DNA of 64,000 nt from positions 115,985 through 179,984 of the forward strand of contig JAGOLX010000006.1 in assembly GCA_017993835.1 (NCBI GenBank), read 5' to 3'. This DNA comes from Phycisphaerae bacterium (lineage in GTDB: Bacteria; Planctomycetota; Phycisphaerae; Sedimentisphaerales; Anaerobacaceae). Under the pieces are notes generated by a model. The model saw only the letters and a program-made list of their open reading frames with translations, made no database searches and was not told where the DNA came from. Of this stretch, positions 1 through 9,237 are shown in pieces (within the stretch, counting starts at the first letter, position 1; every line of letters starts with the position of its first letter). A program made the position numbers and the translations under genes.

Positions 1-1
1 G

Positions 2-61
2 GACAAGCTCAAGGCCATCGAGGGCGTCGACGTGCAGAAGATGATCTTCGAGCACGAGTGA
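2..61 (+). CDS. C-terminal end of an unidentified protein (truncated by window start)
   Basis: An open frame enters from the left edge and ends with TGA at 59-61, giving a final 19 residues that end KMIFEHE. It stops 12 bases before the next gene, so the two are probably co-transcribed. In many bacteria the gene before a DHH-family nanoRNase is rbfA, which would suit the position, but the visible tail is too short to identify. Existence as a coding tail is likely; function is unknown. Confidence 0.5.
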   Translation, partial: DKLKAIEGVDVQKMIFEHE

Positions 62-73
62 AGAGGTTCTTGC

Positions 74-1108
74 GTGAGCAATGAAACATATCGACGTGCG
101 GCCGAGCTGATCGACGGCGCGAAGCACGTCCTCGTCACGACGCACCTGAGGCCCGATGGAGATGCCTGCGGCTGCGTCGCGGCGATGGCGCAGGTATTGA
201 GAGAATCCGGCAAGACCGTCCGTCCGCTGTTCGTTTCGCCGATGCCCGACTGGTATGGGTTTCTCTTCGACGAGAAGGTCCCCGTGCTGGGCGAGGACGT
301 GCAGATCGAGGAACTCGTCGGCGGCAAGCTCGGCCCCGTCGATCTGGTCGTGATCCTGGACACGAACAGCTACAGCCAGTTGCCGGGATTCGACGACTAC
401 CTCAAACGGGTTCAGACGCCGGTCCTCGTGGTGGATCACCACGTGACATCGGACGGGCTCGGCCGGGTCGAGATTACCGATCCCACCGCCGCGGCGGCGG
501 GCCTGGTCCTGTTGGAGTTCCTCAAGCAGCTCGGTCGGCCGATCACCAGGACCGTCGCACAGGCCCTGTTCGTGGCGATCGCGACGGACACCGGATGGTT
601 CCATCTTCGCAACACGGACAGCCGCGTGTTCGCTGCGTGTGCGGAGCTGATCGATCTCGGCGTGGACGCGAACGATCTCTATCGCAAGCTCTATCAGACC
701 TTCTCTCCCGCCCGGTTCCGCCTGATGGCCATCCTGCTCGACAGGGTCGAACTGCACATGGACGGCCGCTACGCGTCGCAGTATCTGGTTCGCGAGGACT
801 TCGAGCGGACGGGGGCCGCCTATCGCGACACCGAGAATATGGTCAACGAGTGCCAGCGGATCGGCTCGGTGCAAGTGGCGGCGCTGTTCGTGGAATTGCG
901 GGACGGGCGCATCCGCTGCTCGCTGCGGAGCCGCCCCGATTCGCAGCATGGTTGCGGAACCGACGCCCCTCCAGCAGTGGACGTCAGCGAGATTGCGGCG
1001 GCGTTCGGCGGCGGGGGGCATCGAATGGCGGCCGGCACGTATCTGCCCGCGCCCATCGAACACGCCATGCAATTGATCCGCGACGAACTGGCAAAGCGAC
1101 TGCCGTGA
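74..1108 (+). CDS. DHH-family phosphoesterase (NrnA-like bifunctional oligoribonuclease / pAp phosphatase)
   Basis: A 344-residue DHH/DHHA1 phosphoesterase. Family members degrade short oligoribonucleotides (nanoRNA) or 3'-phosphoadenosine 5'-phosphate in the cytoplasm using two metal ions. The sequence shows the metal-binding HLRPDGDACG motif (Asp28, Asp30), the signature VVDHH near residue 120, an ATDTGWF motif near 170, and a C-terminal DHHA1 motif FGGGGHRMAAG that binds the nucleic acid end. The start is GTG at 74, preceded by AAGAGG at 61-66. Length and domain order are normal for NrnA. Which substrate dominates cannot be read from the sequence. Confidence 0.9.
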   Translation: MSNETYRRAAELIDGAKHVLVTTHLRPDGDACGCVAAMAQVLRESGKTVRPLFVSPMPDWYGFLFDEKVPVLGEDVQIEELVGGKLGPVDLVVILDTNSYSQLPGFDDYLKRVQTPVLVVDHHVTSDGLGRVEITDPTAAAAGLVLLEFLKQLGRPITRTVAQALFVAIATDTGWFHLRNTDSRVFAACAELIDLGVDANDLYRKLYQTFSPARFRLMAILLDRVELHMDGRYASQYLVREDFERTGAAYRDTENMVNECQRIGSVQVAALFVELRDGRIRCSLRSRPDSQHGCGTDAPPAVDVSEIAAAFGGGGHRMAAGTYLPAPIEHAMQLIRDELAKRLP

Positions 1109-1228
1109 GGATGCAGCAACTCCACGGGCGGGCCAGGTCGCCGAAATGAATTGTTGTGGGTTGCGTGCCGCCGTATAATCGGCGCCGGGTTCTTACGGAC
1201 ATTTCGGCTTACCGTGGAGGCATGGATT

Positions 1229-3199
1229 TTGTCAGAGTTGGCAGCAGGCCCGCAGGTGGATACGAACGGTTCCCCACGCAAACTGCGGATTCTGGGCATC
1301 CTGTTCGTATCGATCGCGGCGGTCACGTCGCCGGTTCTGATGTCCTCGCTGTTGTACACTGCTGATGGTCTGAGCGTGAACGGCGTGGTCACGCACCTGT
1401 TCGTCCCGCTGGCGGACGTGCTGACCATGCTCCTGATCGTCCTGGTGGCCAGGCGGACTGGAGCGGCAGGCAGGCTCGATCTGGTTTGGTTTCGGCTCCG
1501 TCGGTTGGATCTTGCCGCCATCGTTCTGTTGCCGGCGGCAGCCCTGGTGCTGATGCTGCTGGTCGCGGTGGCGATGAACTCGGTCGGCCTGAACGTGCCG
1601 GTGAGTCGCATGTTCCTGCCGGAGGGGAAAAGCCTTGCGTTCTTCGTGGCTCTGGCCCTCCGCATCGTTCTCGTGGTGCCCGTTCTGGAGGAGTTGTTCT
1701 GGCGGGGTTTCGTCCAGCGCTCGCTGGAGCGGGTGGCGGGTCCGTTGCCTGCTCTGTTGGGTCAGGCGGTCCTGTTCGCGGCGGCGCATCTGGCGCCCTT
1801 TGGCAGGTTCGGCCCGGCGCTGGCTCTCGGTCTGGTCGCAGGCCTCTGGCGGTGGCGACGCAGGACCCTGATCCCGATCATTCTGGCGCATATGATTCTC
1901 AACGGCCTGTACTTCGCCGGTCAGTGGGCTCATTGGTGGGATTACTCTCGGGTGCGGGTCGCGACGGACTACGTGTCGCAGATGAACCAGGCATCCTGCC
2001 CGCCGGAATGCGATCCCAATGCCGATGCCCACCCCTTCTATGAGCGAGGATTCCAAGCGGCCGTCGGTATGCCGGAGGCGCTAGCGACCTTTCGCAGGGG
2101 GCTGCCGAGAGACTGGTCGGAGGAGGCGTTCGAGCAGTTGCGCAACTGGGTGACCGCCAACGAGGAGGCCCTGGACCACATGGCCCAGGGGGCGCAGAAA
2201 CCCTGTTACTGCCCCCTCTACACAGGCGATGGCGCGATGCTGGCCGGCATGCCGCAATCCGTTGGCGCCCGGCACCTGGCCTTCGCGCTGGATACCCGGA
2301 TCAAGCTGCGGGCCTTCGACGGCGAAGACGACCTGCTGCTGGCCGATGCGGCGACCCTGTATCGCTTCGCTCGCCATTTCGACGGTCGCAAGGTCCTGTC
2401 TCACCAGATCCTGGGAGTGTCCATTCGCACGCTGCTGGCTGGCACGCTGCGCGGCATCCTCGCGAAGGAATCCCTTCTGCCACAGACGCTGGCATCGCTT
2501 CAGCAACAGCTCGAACAGCCTGAAGACGAGGATTCCGGCGTACTGGACTTCACGCTCGAACGGTGCATCTGGTTAGACGGCATTCAGCGGATGTTCACTG
2601 ACGACGGAGACGGGCAGGGCCGCATTCCGCGGGTCACCATCGCACAGTGGAAAGGACTGCCAAGACCGTTCCTGCTGTTGATCGATTCGATGACACCGGG
2701 ACAGAACGCCGATCTCCTGGGCCTGGATCGGCGCCAGACGACGGACTGTGCGGAGGAGTTCCTCGCCCAGATCCAGGTCGCCGCAGGCAGGACGCCTTGG
2801 GAACTCCACAGCGAGCCCAACGGCCTGCAGGGCACGCTCGAAGGCCTTGCCCGGCGCAATGCCTACGTCGGGCTTCTGGGGACCGCCTGCCTGGGGGTCC
2901 TCGACCTGCCGTGGCGGGCCCGGACGGACCTCGCGGCGCTCGTCGCGACCCTCGCGGCTATCCGCTACGAGACGGATCGCGGCGAGTACCCGGACTCCCT
3001 GGCGCAGCTCGTTGAATCGGGCTTCCTGCGTCGCGTGCCCCAGGATGCGTATTCGAATGGTCCCCTGGTCTACAAGCGGACCCCTGGCGGTTTCCTGCTG
3101 TACAGTCTCGGCATGGACTTCGACGATGATGGCGGGGTCCCCAGCCAGTGGGGCCAAGGCGAGCAGGGGGGCGACCAGGTCTTCTGGCCTGTCCGGTGA
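1229..3199 (+). CDS. CPBP family intramembrane metalloprotease with a long C-terminal extension
   Basis: The N-terminal part is a multi-pass membrane CPBP (CAAX protease / bacteriocin-processing) domain. It has the EELFWRGFVQR motif near residue 154, a second His in FAAAHLAPF, and HMILNG near 220, which together form the expected metal site. About 400 further residues follow, which is unusual for this family (typically 200-300 residues in total). The last 80 residues (YETDRGEYPDSLAQL, then DAYSNGPLVYKRTPGGF and SLGMDFDDDGG) resemble the C-terminal tail of GspG-type major pseudopilins, but without the pilin helix. A TTG start at 1229 is chosen because GGAGG lies at 1216-1220. An upstream TTG at 1151 is also open and would give 682 residues. 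The substrate is unknown. Confidence 0.75.
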   Translation: MSELAAGPQVDTNGSPRKLRILGILFVSIAAVTSPVLMSSLLYTADGLSVNGVVTHLFVPLADVLTMLLIVLVARRTGAAGRLDLVWFRLRRLDLAAIVLLPAAALVLMLLVAVAMNSVGLNVPVSRMFLPEGKSLAFFVALALRIVLVVPVLEELFWRGFVQRSLERVAGPLPALLGQAVLFAAAHLAPFGRFGPALALGLVAGLWRWRRRTLIPIILAHMILNGLYFAGQWAHWWDYSRVRVATDYVSQMNQASCPPECDPNADAHPFYERGFQAAVGMPEALATFRRGLPRDWSEEAFEQLRNWVTANEEALDHMAQGAQKPCYCPLYTGDGAMLAGMPQSVGARHLAFALDTRIKLRAFDGEDDLLLADAATLYRFARHFDGRKVLSHQILGVSIRTLLAGTLRGILAKESLLPQTLASLQQQLEQPEDEDSGVLDFTLERCIWLDGIQRMFTDDGDGQGRIPRVTIAQWKGLPRPFLLLIDSMTPGQNADLLGLDRRQTTDCAEEFLAQIQVAAGRTPWELHSEPNGLQGTLEGLARRNAYVGLLGTACLGVLDLPWRARTDLAALVATLAAIRYETDRGEYPDSLAQLVESGFLRRVPQDAYSNGPLVYKRTPGGFLLYSLGMDFDDDGGVPSQWGQGEQGGDQVFWPVR

Positions 3200-3235
3200 T
3201 CCTGCGAGCACTCTCGATTCTCCCGGCAAATTTTC

Positions 3236-3264
3236 TTGTACGGCCGCCCGGTTCCGTGTAAACT
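3236..3264 (+). promoter_or_regulatory. Possible sigma-70-type promoter for tRNA-Ser
   Basis: TTGTAC at 3236-3241 and TAAACT at 3259-3264 are separated by 17 bases. Each hexamer matches the consensus at four of six positions. They lie about 85 bases upstream of the tRNA in otherwise gene-free sequence. This is a pattern match only. Confidence 0.35.
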
Positions 3265-3350
3265 CAAGGCGCGTCGGCTGTTTCGGGTCCTCGTGGCGAT
3301 ATGCCGCCGGGGGTCAGGGCGTGGCGCGAGTGGTTACAAGTGAATACTTC

Positions 3351-3440
3351 GGAGAGGTGGCCGAGCGGCTTAAGGCGACGGTTTGCTAAACCGTTGTAGG
3401 GGGTAAACCTCTACCTCGGGTTCGAATCCCGACCTCTCCG
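3351..3440 (+). tRNA. tRNA-Ser (anticodon GCT)
   Basis: A 90-nt tRNA with acceptor stem GGAGAGG paired to CCTCTCC and discriminator base G. The anticodon arm is ACGGT-TTGCTAA-ACCGT, giving anticodon GCT, which reads AGC/AGU serine codons. It has the long variable arm typical of class II serine tRNAs and a T-arm containing GGGTTCGAATCCC. No CCA end is encoded. Five T residues follow directly at 3441-3445. It is not a selenocysteine tRNA: the anticodon is GCT, not TCA, and the acceptor stem is 7 bp. Confidence 0.97.
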
Positions 3441-3593
3441 TTTTTCGTGTCTGCGAACCGGGACCCGCATTCCCGGTCGTGGGCGTCTTCCTGCTCTTTG
3501 AGAGCATCCGCGAAGTTTCCCTATCTCGAATCCGCCGGGCGTTGCTGCGAGAGGTCGGACAACATCGATGTCGCTTTGAAAAGGATGTCTGCC

Positions 3594-5903
3594 ATGCGAA
3601 TGACGATGATCCTCAAGTGTGTTGGACTGTGCGCTGGACTCGGTCTGATCTTGTGCGTCGCCAGGGCCGGCGGGGCCAATCCATCCTCGGGCACAGAGTA
3701 CCACGTCTCCGTGGGGGGAAACGACACGAATGACGGATCGGCCGCCCGGCCGCTGCGGACCATCTCGGCCGCGGCGAGACTCGCCCAGCCAGGCGACACG
3801 ATCACCGTCCACCAGGGGACCTATCGCGAGCGGGTCAATCCGCCTCGCGGCGGGACCTCCGACAGCGCCCGCATCGTCTACCGCGCCGCCCCCGGCGAGA
3901 AGGTCGTCATCAAAGGCTCCGAAGTCGTCAAGGGCTGGCAGAAGGTCCAGAACGACACCTGGAAGGCCGTGGTCCCCAACAGTCTCTTCGGGGACTTCAA
4001 TCCCTACAGCGACCTGATTCACGGCGACTGGTTCAACCCCCTGAACCGGCAGCATCACACCGGCGCTGTCTACCTGAACGGCCATTGGCTGATCGAAGCC
4101 GTCTCACTGGAAGACGCATTGAAGCCGGTCGGAGCGGTTGCCTCCTCCTATGTCCCGGGAAGTCAGCAGTATCTGCTCAATGTCGCCTGGCTGTCACCCG
4201 GCGAGGGTGTCGATGCTGCCAAGAGGACTCCCGCGGCGCGTTTCGCCTCTCAGCACGGAATCCAGACGGCGTCCTGCTCGGAGGGAGGGGAGTGCATCGG
4301 CTGGATCGAGCAGGGCGACTGGGTTCGCTACGAGCAGGTGGACTTCGGCCGGGATGCTCGTCGGATGGAGATTCGTGCCGCGTCCGCGACGACCGGCGGG
4401 ACCATTGAGATCCGTCTGGATTCGCCGGAAGGAGAACTCCTCGGCGCCTGTGCGGTCCCCAATACAGGGGACTGGCAGTCGTGGCGCTCGTTCATCGCGG
4501 AAATCAAGCCGGCCAGTGGGGTCAAGACGGTCTGCCTGGTGTTCCGATCTCCCCAAATGCAGGGTTCCTCCGGCGTGCGACTGTGGTTCGCCCAGGTGGA
4601 CGCATCGAACACCACGATCTGGGCTCAGTTCCAGGACGTCAACCCCAACGAGGCCGAGGTCGAGATCAACGTCCGTCAGTCGGTGTTCTATCCCGAGAAG
4701 ACCAGCGTCAACTACCTCACCGTGCGGGGTTTCACGATGATGCACGCCGCGACGCCCTGGGCGCCTCCGACCGCAGAGCAGATCGGCCTGATCGGCACGA
4801 ATTGGAGCAAGGGCTGGATCATCGAGGACAACGACATTCGCTATTCCATCTGCACCGGCGTCACGCTCGGCAAGCACGGCGACGAGTTCGACAACACCTC
4901 GCAGGACACGGCTGAGGGGTACGTCCTGACCATCGAACGCGGGTTGAAACGCGGCTGGTCGAAGGACAACATCGGCGGGCACATCGTTCGCAACAACGAG
5001 ATTTCCCACTGTGAGCAGTCGGGAATCGTCGGCAGTCTGGGGCCGATCTTCTGCACCGTCACCGGTAACACGATCCACGAAATCCACATGCGCCGCCTGT
5101 TCACCGGCGCGGAAATGGCCGGGATCAAGTTCCACGGCGCGATCGACACGGTCATCGAGGGAAATCACATCTCTCGCACGTGCCTGGGCATCTGGCTGGA
5201 CTGGATGGCGCAGGGCACCCGCGTCACCGCCAACCTGTTGCACGACAACGGGCGCGACCTGTTCGTGGAAGTCAACCACGGCCCGTTCCTGGTGGACAAC
5301 AACCTGATGCTCTCGGGCCATGGCGTGCTGGTGAACTCCCAGGGCGGCGCGTACGTCCACAATCTGATTGCAGGCGCCGTCCAGGTGATCCACACGGAAG
5401 GCCGCCAGACGCCGTACCACAAGCCGCACTCCACCGAGGTCGTCGGCTTGCACCCGAATCCCAGCGGCGACGACCGGTACTACAACAACATCTTCGTCAA
5501 CGCCGGCCTGACCGCATACGACGAAGCGAAGCTGCCCGTATTCATGGCGGGCAACGTCTTCCTCCACGGCGCCAAGCCGTCGAAGCACGAGCCCGACGCT
5601 CTGGTGCGGCCGGACGTCAATCCCAATCTCGAATTGGTCGAGAGATCCGACGGAGTGTACCTCCAGATCTTGCTCGACAAGGCCTGGGCTCAGCGACAAC
5701 GGCGCGTGGTGACGACCGGACTGCTCGGCAAGACGGATGCCGCGGAATTGCCGTATGAACAGGCCGATAGCTCACCGTATCGCATTGACCGCGACTACCT
5801 CGGGCGAACGCGGGATTCCGCCAATCCGTTCCCAGGACCCGTCGAGCCGCTCGCAGGGGACAGGCCGATGCTGAAGGTCTGGCCCGTCGTCTCGGCGCGA
5901 TAG
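3594..5903 (+). CDS. Secreted right-handed parallel beta-helix protein with CBM6-like insert
   Basis: About 769 residues with an N-terminal signal peptide (a hydrophobic stretch after MRMTMILK). Mature residues begin with a DUF1565-like segment (YHVSVGGNDTNDG, then GDTITVHQGTYRERV), typical of pectate-lyase-fold proteins in planctomycetes. Residues near 220-310 contain WIEQGDWVRYEQVDFG and IEIRLDSPEGELLG, which look like a CBM6-type carbohydrate-binding insert. The rest has repeated short turns such as IIEDNDIRYSICTGV and VTGNTIHEIH, fitting beta-helix rungs. Likely role: polysaccharide binding or lyase-type degradation outside the cytoplasm; no catalytic residues can be assigned. The ATG at 3594 is preferred because AAAAGG ends at 3584; upstream in-frame starts from 3447 overlap the region just after the tRNA. 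Confidence 0.8.
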   Translation: MRMTMILKCVGLCAGLGLILCVARAGGANPSSGTEYHVSVGGNDTNDGSAARPLRTISAAARLAQPGDTITVHQGTYRERVNPPRGGTSDSARIVYRAAPGEKVVIKGSEVVKGWQKVQNDTWKAVVPNSLFGDFNPYSDLIHGDWFNPLNRQHHTGAVYLNGHWLIEAVSLEDALKPVGAVASSYVPGSQQYLLNVAWLSPGEGVDAAKRTPAARFASQHGIQTASCSEGGECIGWIEQGDWVRYEQVDFGRDARRMEIRAASATTGGTIEIRLDSPEGELLGACAVPNTGDWQSWRSFIAEIKPASGVKTVCLVFRSPQMQGSSGVRLWFAQVDASNTTIWAQFQDVNPNEAEVEINVRQSVFYPEKTSVNYLTVRGFTMMHAATPWAPPTAEQIGLIGTNWSKGWIIEDNDIRYSICTGVTLGKHGDEFDNTSQDTAEGYVLTIERGLKRGWSKDNIGGHIVRNNEISHCEQSGIVGSLGPIFCTVTGNTIHEIHMRRLFTGAEMAGIKFHGAIDTVIEGNHISRTCLGIWLDWMAQGTRVTANLLHDNGRDLFVEVNHGPFLVDNNLMLSGHGVLVNSQGGAYVHNLIAGAVQVIHTEGRQTPYHKPHSTEVVGLHPNPSGDDRYYNNIFVNAGLTAYDEAKLPVFMAGNVFLHGAKPSKHEPDALVRPDVNPNLELVERSDGVYLQILLDKAWAQRQRRVVTTGLLGKTDAAELPYEQADSSPYRIDRDYLGRTRDSANPFPGPVEPLAGDRPMLKVWPVVSAR

Positions 5904-5973
5904 ACAGCTTGTGTCGGCAAGCGGCTGTGCATCCGTCGTCGCACGAATCAAGGCGGACTCACGCCCTGTGTCT

Positions 5974-6063
5974 GTCATCCTGAGCGGAGCGAAGGATCTG
6001 GCCTGCGACCGAGAGGCACCTCCTGGTCGCGAGCCAGATCCTTTGGCTTTGCCTCGGGATGAC
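5974..6063. repeat. Palindromic intergenic repeat, family A, copy 1
   Basis: About 90 bases starting GTCATCCTGAGC and ending GGGATGAC, with inner arms GGATCTGG and CCAGATCC, so the unit can fold into a long hairpin. A second copy lies at 22191-22288. It sits between two converging genes and could also act as a transcription stop for both. It belongs to a type of short non-coding palindromic repeat seen between genes in many environmental bacteria. Confidence 0.75.
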
Positions 6064-6100
6064 AAACTCTGCGTCTTGCGAACGCTCGCTGGAACGTGTG

Positions 6101-7855
6101 TCAGGGACTCCGCCAGCGGTAGTTGAACCGGCGATTGGGTGCGTGATCGCCGCCGCCGGCGAAATCCAGGGTGTTGCCGTCTCGGCGGATGTTGTCCGCC
6201 CAGTGGAAATCCAGGGTGCACCTGCTGTCCGGCTTGTATCCAATCGCGGACAGCGGCGCCTGCAACTCCAGCTCGTTGCCGCGGACCCGGTAGGGGACTT
6301 GGGCAACCGTCTGCCAGTTCCGGCCATCGGCGGTCCGCTTCACGGTGGTGGTGTCGGAATCGAGCACCTCCGCGTTGATGAGGGCGTCGTAGCCTTGCCA
6401 GCCGGTCTCGGGGTCGAGGTCCACGTCGAGGAACAGGAGCATCCAATTCGGATCGGTGCAGGGCGTCATCGGCTCTGCGGTCCGGACGTAGCAGTACAGG
6501 TTCTCGCTGTCGCGGGTCATCTTGCACAGGACGATGTCGTTACGCCCGCTGGCGTCGGTGTAGTGGGTGCCGCCGTAGCCCTTGTGGTCCCGATGAGTCG
6601 TGTCGCCGATCGTATCACGATACTCCGGCTTCACGTCGCTCCAGTCGGCGAAATCGCCGTCGATGGCGACGGAAGTCCGAGGACCCGGCTTGGCGGGTTG
6701 GCGGACGCCCTTGAACCGCCGGATGTAGGAGACCATCTGATAGTAGTAGCTGTCGGTATGGCCTCCCTTCATCGGCTCTATGTCCCGGCTGTACTCGTGG
6801 TCGTATTCGTCCACGAATAGCGCGTCCGGGTAATAGCTGTCCTTCCCGGTGTACTTGTACCATTTGTCGAACCGCCCGGCGACCCATTCGTTCCAGCCCG
6901 TGATGAAGATGAATTCGGGATCGAGCTCCAGGGCCCGCGTCCACTGCTCGACTACGTTGTAGCCGAAATGAACCGCATTTGCGTCCGGGTCCTTGGCGCC
7001 GTCGTGCCAGCTCCGACCTCGGGCGCCGTCCTTGTGGCTCATGGCCGACAGGTCCGGCCCGACCGCGTTCTGGGCGATGCCGACGGCGACCTGCTCGACG
7101 TTGCCCTCTTTGTCCCGGAAGACATGCTGCGGATAGACCTCCAGCCAACCCCACTGGTCGGGTCCGCTCGGACCGGTGAAATACGACGGGATCGGCTTGC
7201 GGAACGTGAAGAAGCTCTGGATTGCGGAGTCCTTGAAGTACGCGGGGTCCGCCATGATCAGCGGCTTGCCGTCCCAGCGAAACCACAGCTCTTCGTAGAG
7301 TCCCTGGCTGTACAGGTCCTCATAGACCGCCTGCACGACGACGGTCGGATCGCCGAAGGGGGCCAGGAAGGCGATCTGCGGCGTGCGATTGCCTTGCTCT
7401 CGCATCTTGCGGTACTCGGCGCACAGGACCATGTAGGACTCTTTGAACGTGAAGGGCGGGTTCGTCGTGTCGAAGATCACTACGTCCACTCCCGCATCGG
7501 CGAGCATGGAGGCGTGCTTGCGAATGACGTATGGATCGGTTGAGATGTAGTAACCCAGTTCTGGCTCGCCCCAATGGTGCGGCGCGCCGAGCGGTCCCCA
7601 TTGGGGATTGTTCGGATCGGCCGCGAGAATCCGCGTGTTGTCGTAGGGACCCTGGTTCCCCTGCATCGTGTGCCAGGTCCAGTAGAACATCCCGACGTAT
7701 CTGTCCGGTCGCGGCGGTCCGCAGACGTCTGCCCCGAGCACTTCGCGGCCCAGCGCATCTGCAGCCACCCATGTGTCGCTGTACAAATCCCAATCCGTGC
7801 TCTGAACTGTCCCCAGCCTGAGGACGCACACCATCGCGACGGTCACGAACATCAT
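6101..7855 (-). CDS. Secreted glycoside hydrolase-like protein (GH71/GH99-like barrel) with C-terminal CBM9-like domain
   Basis: 584 residues. A signal peptide (MMFVTVAMVCVLRLG) is followed by a barrel-like region with FYWTWHTMQGNQGP, PHHWGEPELGYY, DAGVDVVIFDTTNPP and FIFITGWNEWVAGRF. These features resemble the endo-acting alpha-mannosidase type (GH99/GH71) and related planctomycete proteins. The last 190 residues (DGDFADWSDVKPEYRDT, later LLFLDVDLDPETGWQGYD) resemble a CBM9-like sugar-binding sandwich. The ATG at 7855 overlaps the stop of the upstream gene in an ATGA arrangement and is preceded by GAGGTGAG, so the two are translationally coupled. The polysaccharide target is unknown. Family assignment is by pattern, not alignment. 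Confidence 0.7.
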   Translation of the reverse strand: MMFVTVAMVCVLRLGTVQSTDWDLYSDTWVAADALGREVLGADVCGPPRPDRYVGMFYWTWHTMQGNQGPYDNTRILAADPNNPQWGPLGAPHHWGEPELGYYISTDPYVIRKHASMLADAGVDVVIFDTTNPPFTFKESYMVLCAEYRKMREQGNRTPQIAFLAPFGDPTVVVQAVYEDLYSQGLYEELWFRWDGKPLIMADPAYFKDSAIQSFFTFRKPIPSYFTGPSGPDQWGWLEVYPQHVFRDKEGNVEQVAVGIAQNAVGPDLSAMSHKDGARGRSWHDGAKDPDANAVHFGYNVVEQWTRALELDPEFIFITGWNEWVAGRFDKWYKYTGKDSYYPDALFVDEYDHEYSRDIEPMKGGHTDSYYYQMVSYIRRFKGVRQPAKPGPRTSVAIDGDFADWSDVKPEYRDTIGDTTHRDHKGYGGTHYTDASGRNDIVLCKMTRDSENLYCYVRTAEPMTPCTDPNWMLLFLDVDLDPETGWQGYDALINAEVLDSDTTTVKRTADGRNWQTVAQVPYRVRGNELELQAPLSAIGYKPDSRCTLDFHWADNIRRDGNTLDFAGGGDHAPNRRFNYRWRSP

Positions 7856-9237
7856 CTCACCTCGATCCTTGCATAGCTGATCGTTGAACTCACTCCCTGT
7901 CGTGTCCCCAGCAGGTCCAGCGTCTGCGAAGGGGCGGCGCCCGCCCGGACGGTAGCAGTCATGAAACTGGTGAATGGCTTCTCCAGCGGCACTCGGACTG
8001 CGTCGCCGACCGATCCGTCGGGCTGGATCTCGACCAGACGGTTCTCCGAGAGGGACTTGCCGTCTGTGTCGGAGCCCCAAACGTAGAAGAAGACGAACAG
8101 GCGATTGCCCGGCGTGACGTGGAATCGGCCGAGACCGGGCGCCTCCTTCGACCGGCCCTCCTCCGCCGCCAGGAGGGTGCGGCGCAGGATCACCTCGCCT
8201 GCCCGGAGGACCGCGTAGTTCAGCGAATGGCTTTGTTTGACGCCGGGGAAGAATTTCTCTCGCAGACGCTCGTCGATGGCCCGCTCGGTCCAGAGGATAT
8301 GGACTCGGCCGTCCGGGCCGACCCACAGATCGCCCGGCGAAACCCATCCGCAGGTCTTCTCCCGACTGGCGATCTCGACCCACGGCTCAAACCGGCCTGT
8401 CGCGATGTCGCGCGACCAGGTGTAGAACAGCCGCCGGAAGTCGTAGTCCCACTCCTGCCCGGTGAGCTGTTTCTTGAACGCACGCCATGACTCATTCGGC
8501 TCGACGATGTCACTGACCCCGCAGAAATGGACTTGCCGATCCTTGAGCATGACGTTCGGATAGCACACGCGGATCGGCTGGGGCTTCGAGTACTCGGCTC
8601 CCCAGGGCCATACGAGCTTGCCCTGGGCTCTCCATCTGTTCTCGCGATCCAGGAACGCCCATTCCGCGTGGGTGTACCCGACATTCTGAAACAGGATCAG
8701 TTCGTTGTTCGGGCCGTCGGCGGCCAGACTGCGGTACGAGTGCTCCGTGAACTTCGGTTCGCCCGACCAGACGGGGATCATGGTCTGCGCCGGCTTGGCG
8801 GCGTCGCCGGCCGTGAATTGCCGCAGCTCGGGCCGGGCGGGACCGGCATACGCGTTCGGGTCCGTGTTCAGCGTCGGATTGGCGGAGAGGAAGAACCGCC
8901 CATCAGAGAAGCTGACCAGAGGAGACGGCTCCCGCGTCCGGCCTGAAGGATCGAAGCCGATCTTCCGCCAACCTTGTTCTCCTCGCTGGAACAGCATCCA
9001 GCGACAGTTGTTGAGCGGCTTGACGCCCGTCAGGGTCTCCAGGCCGCTGGCGAAGAGGTCGTCGCCCAGGCGGACGATGCACGTCGAGCCGTGGCACCAC
9101 ATCGGACCGGCGCCGTTGTTGGCCGACTCGTAGCGGTAGACGTCCTCTTCGATTTCGACCCTCGGACGCAGATCGGCAGTTGACACGGCGCAACAGGCCG
9201 CGAGCAGCAACAGGAAAGTGGCAGGACGTGTTCTCAT
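7852..9237 (-). CDS. Secreted BNR/sialidase-like beta-propeller protein of unknown function
   Basis: 461 residues with a signal peptide (hydrophobic FLLLLAACCAVSTA). The body has repeated segments with WxxDG-like turns (LVSFSDGRFFLSANPT, GDLWVGPDGRVHILWTERA, VWGSDTDGKSLSENRLVEI) typical of BNR-repeat six-bladed propellers. No complete sialidase catalytic set can be pointed to, so a carbohydrate-binding or hydrolytic role is inferred from fold and partner. The ATG at 9237 has AAGGG eight bases upstream; a start six codons earlier at 9255 is also open. The stop overlaps the next gene's ATG, so both are one transcription unit. Confidence 0.65.
   Translation of the reverse strand: MRTRPATFLLLLAACCAVSTADLRPRVEIEEDVYRYESANNGAGPMWCHGSTCIVRLGDDLFASGLETLTGVKPLNNCRWMLFQRGEQGWRKIGFDPSGRTREPSPLVSFSDGRFFLSANPTLNTDPNAYAGPARPELRQFTAGDAAKPAQTMIPVWSGEPKFTEHSYRSLAADGPNNELILFQNVGYTHAEWAFLDRENRWRAQGKLVWPWGAEYSKPQPIRVCYPNVMLKDRQVHFCGVSDIVEPNESWRAFKKQLTGQEWDYDFRRLFYTWSRDIATGRFEPWVEIASREKTCGWVSPGDLWVGPDGRVHILWTERAIDERLREKFFPGVKQSHSLNYAVLRAGEVILRRTLLAAEEGRSKEAPGLGRFHVTPGNRLFVFFYVWGSDTDGKSLSENRLVEIQPDGSVGDAVRVPLEKPFTSFMTATVRAGAAPSQTLDLLGTRQGVSSTISYARIEVR

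Noticed and set aside
3351..3440. tRNA with long variable arm considered as tRNA-Sec
   Set aside because: The anticodon is GCT and the acceptor stem is 7 bp, so it is a serine tRNA.
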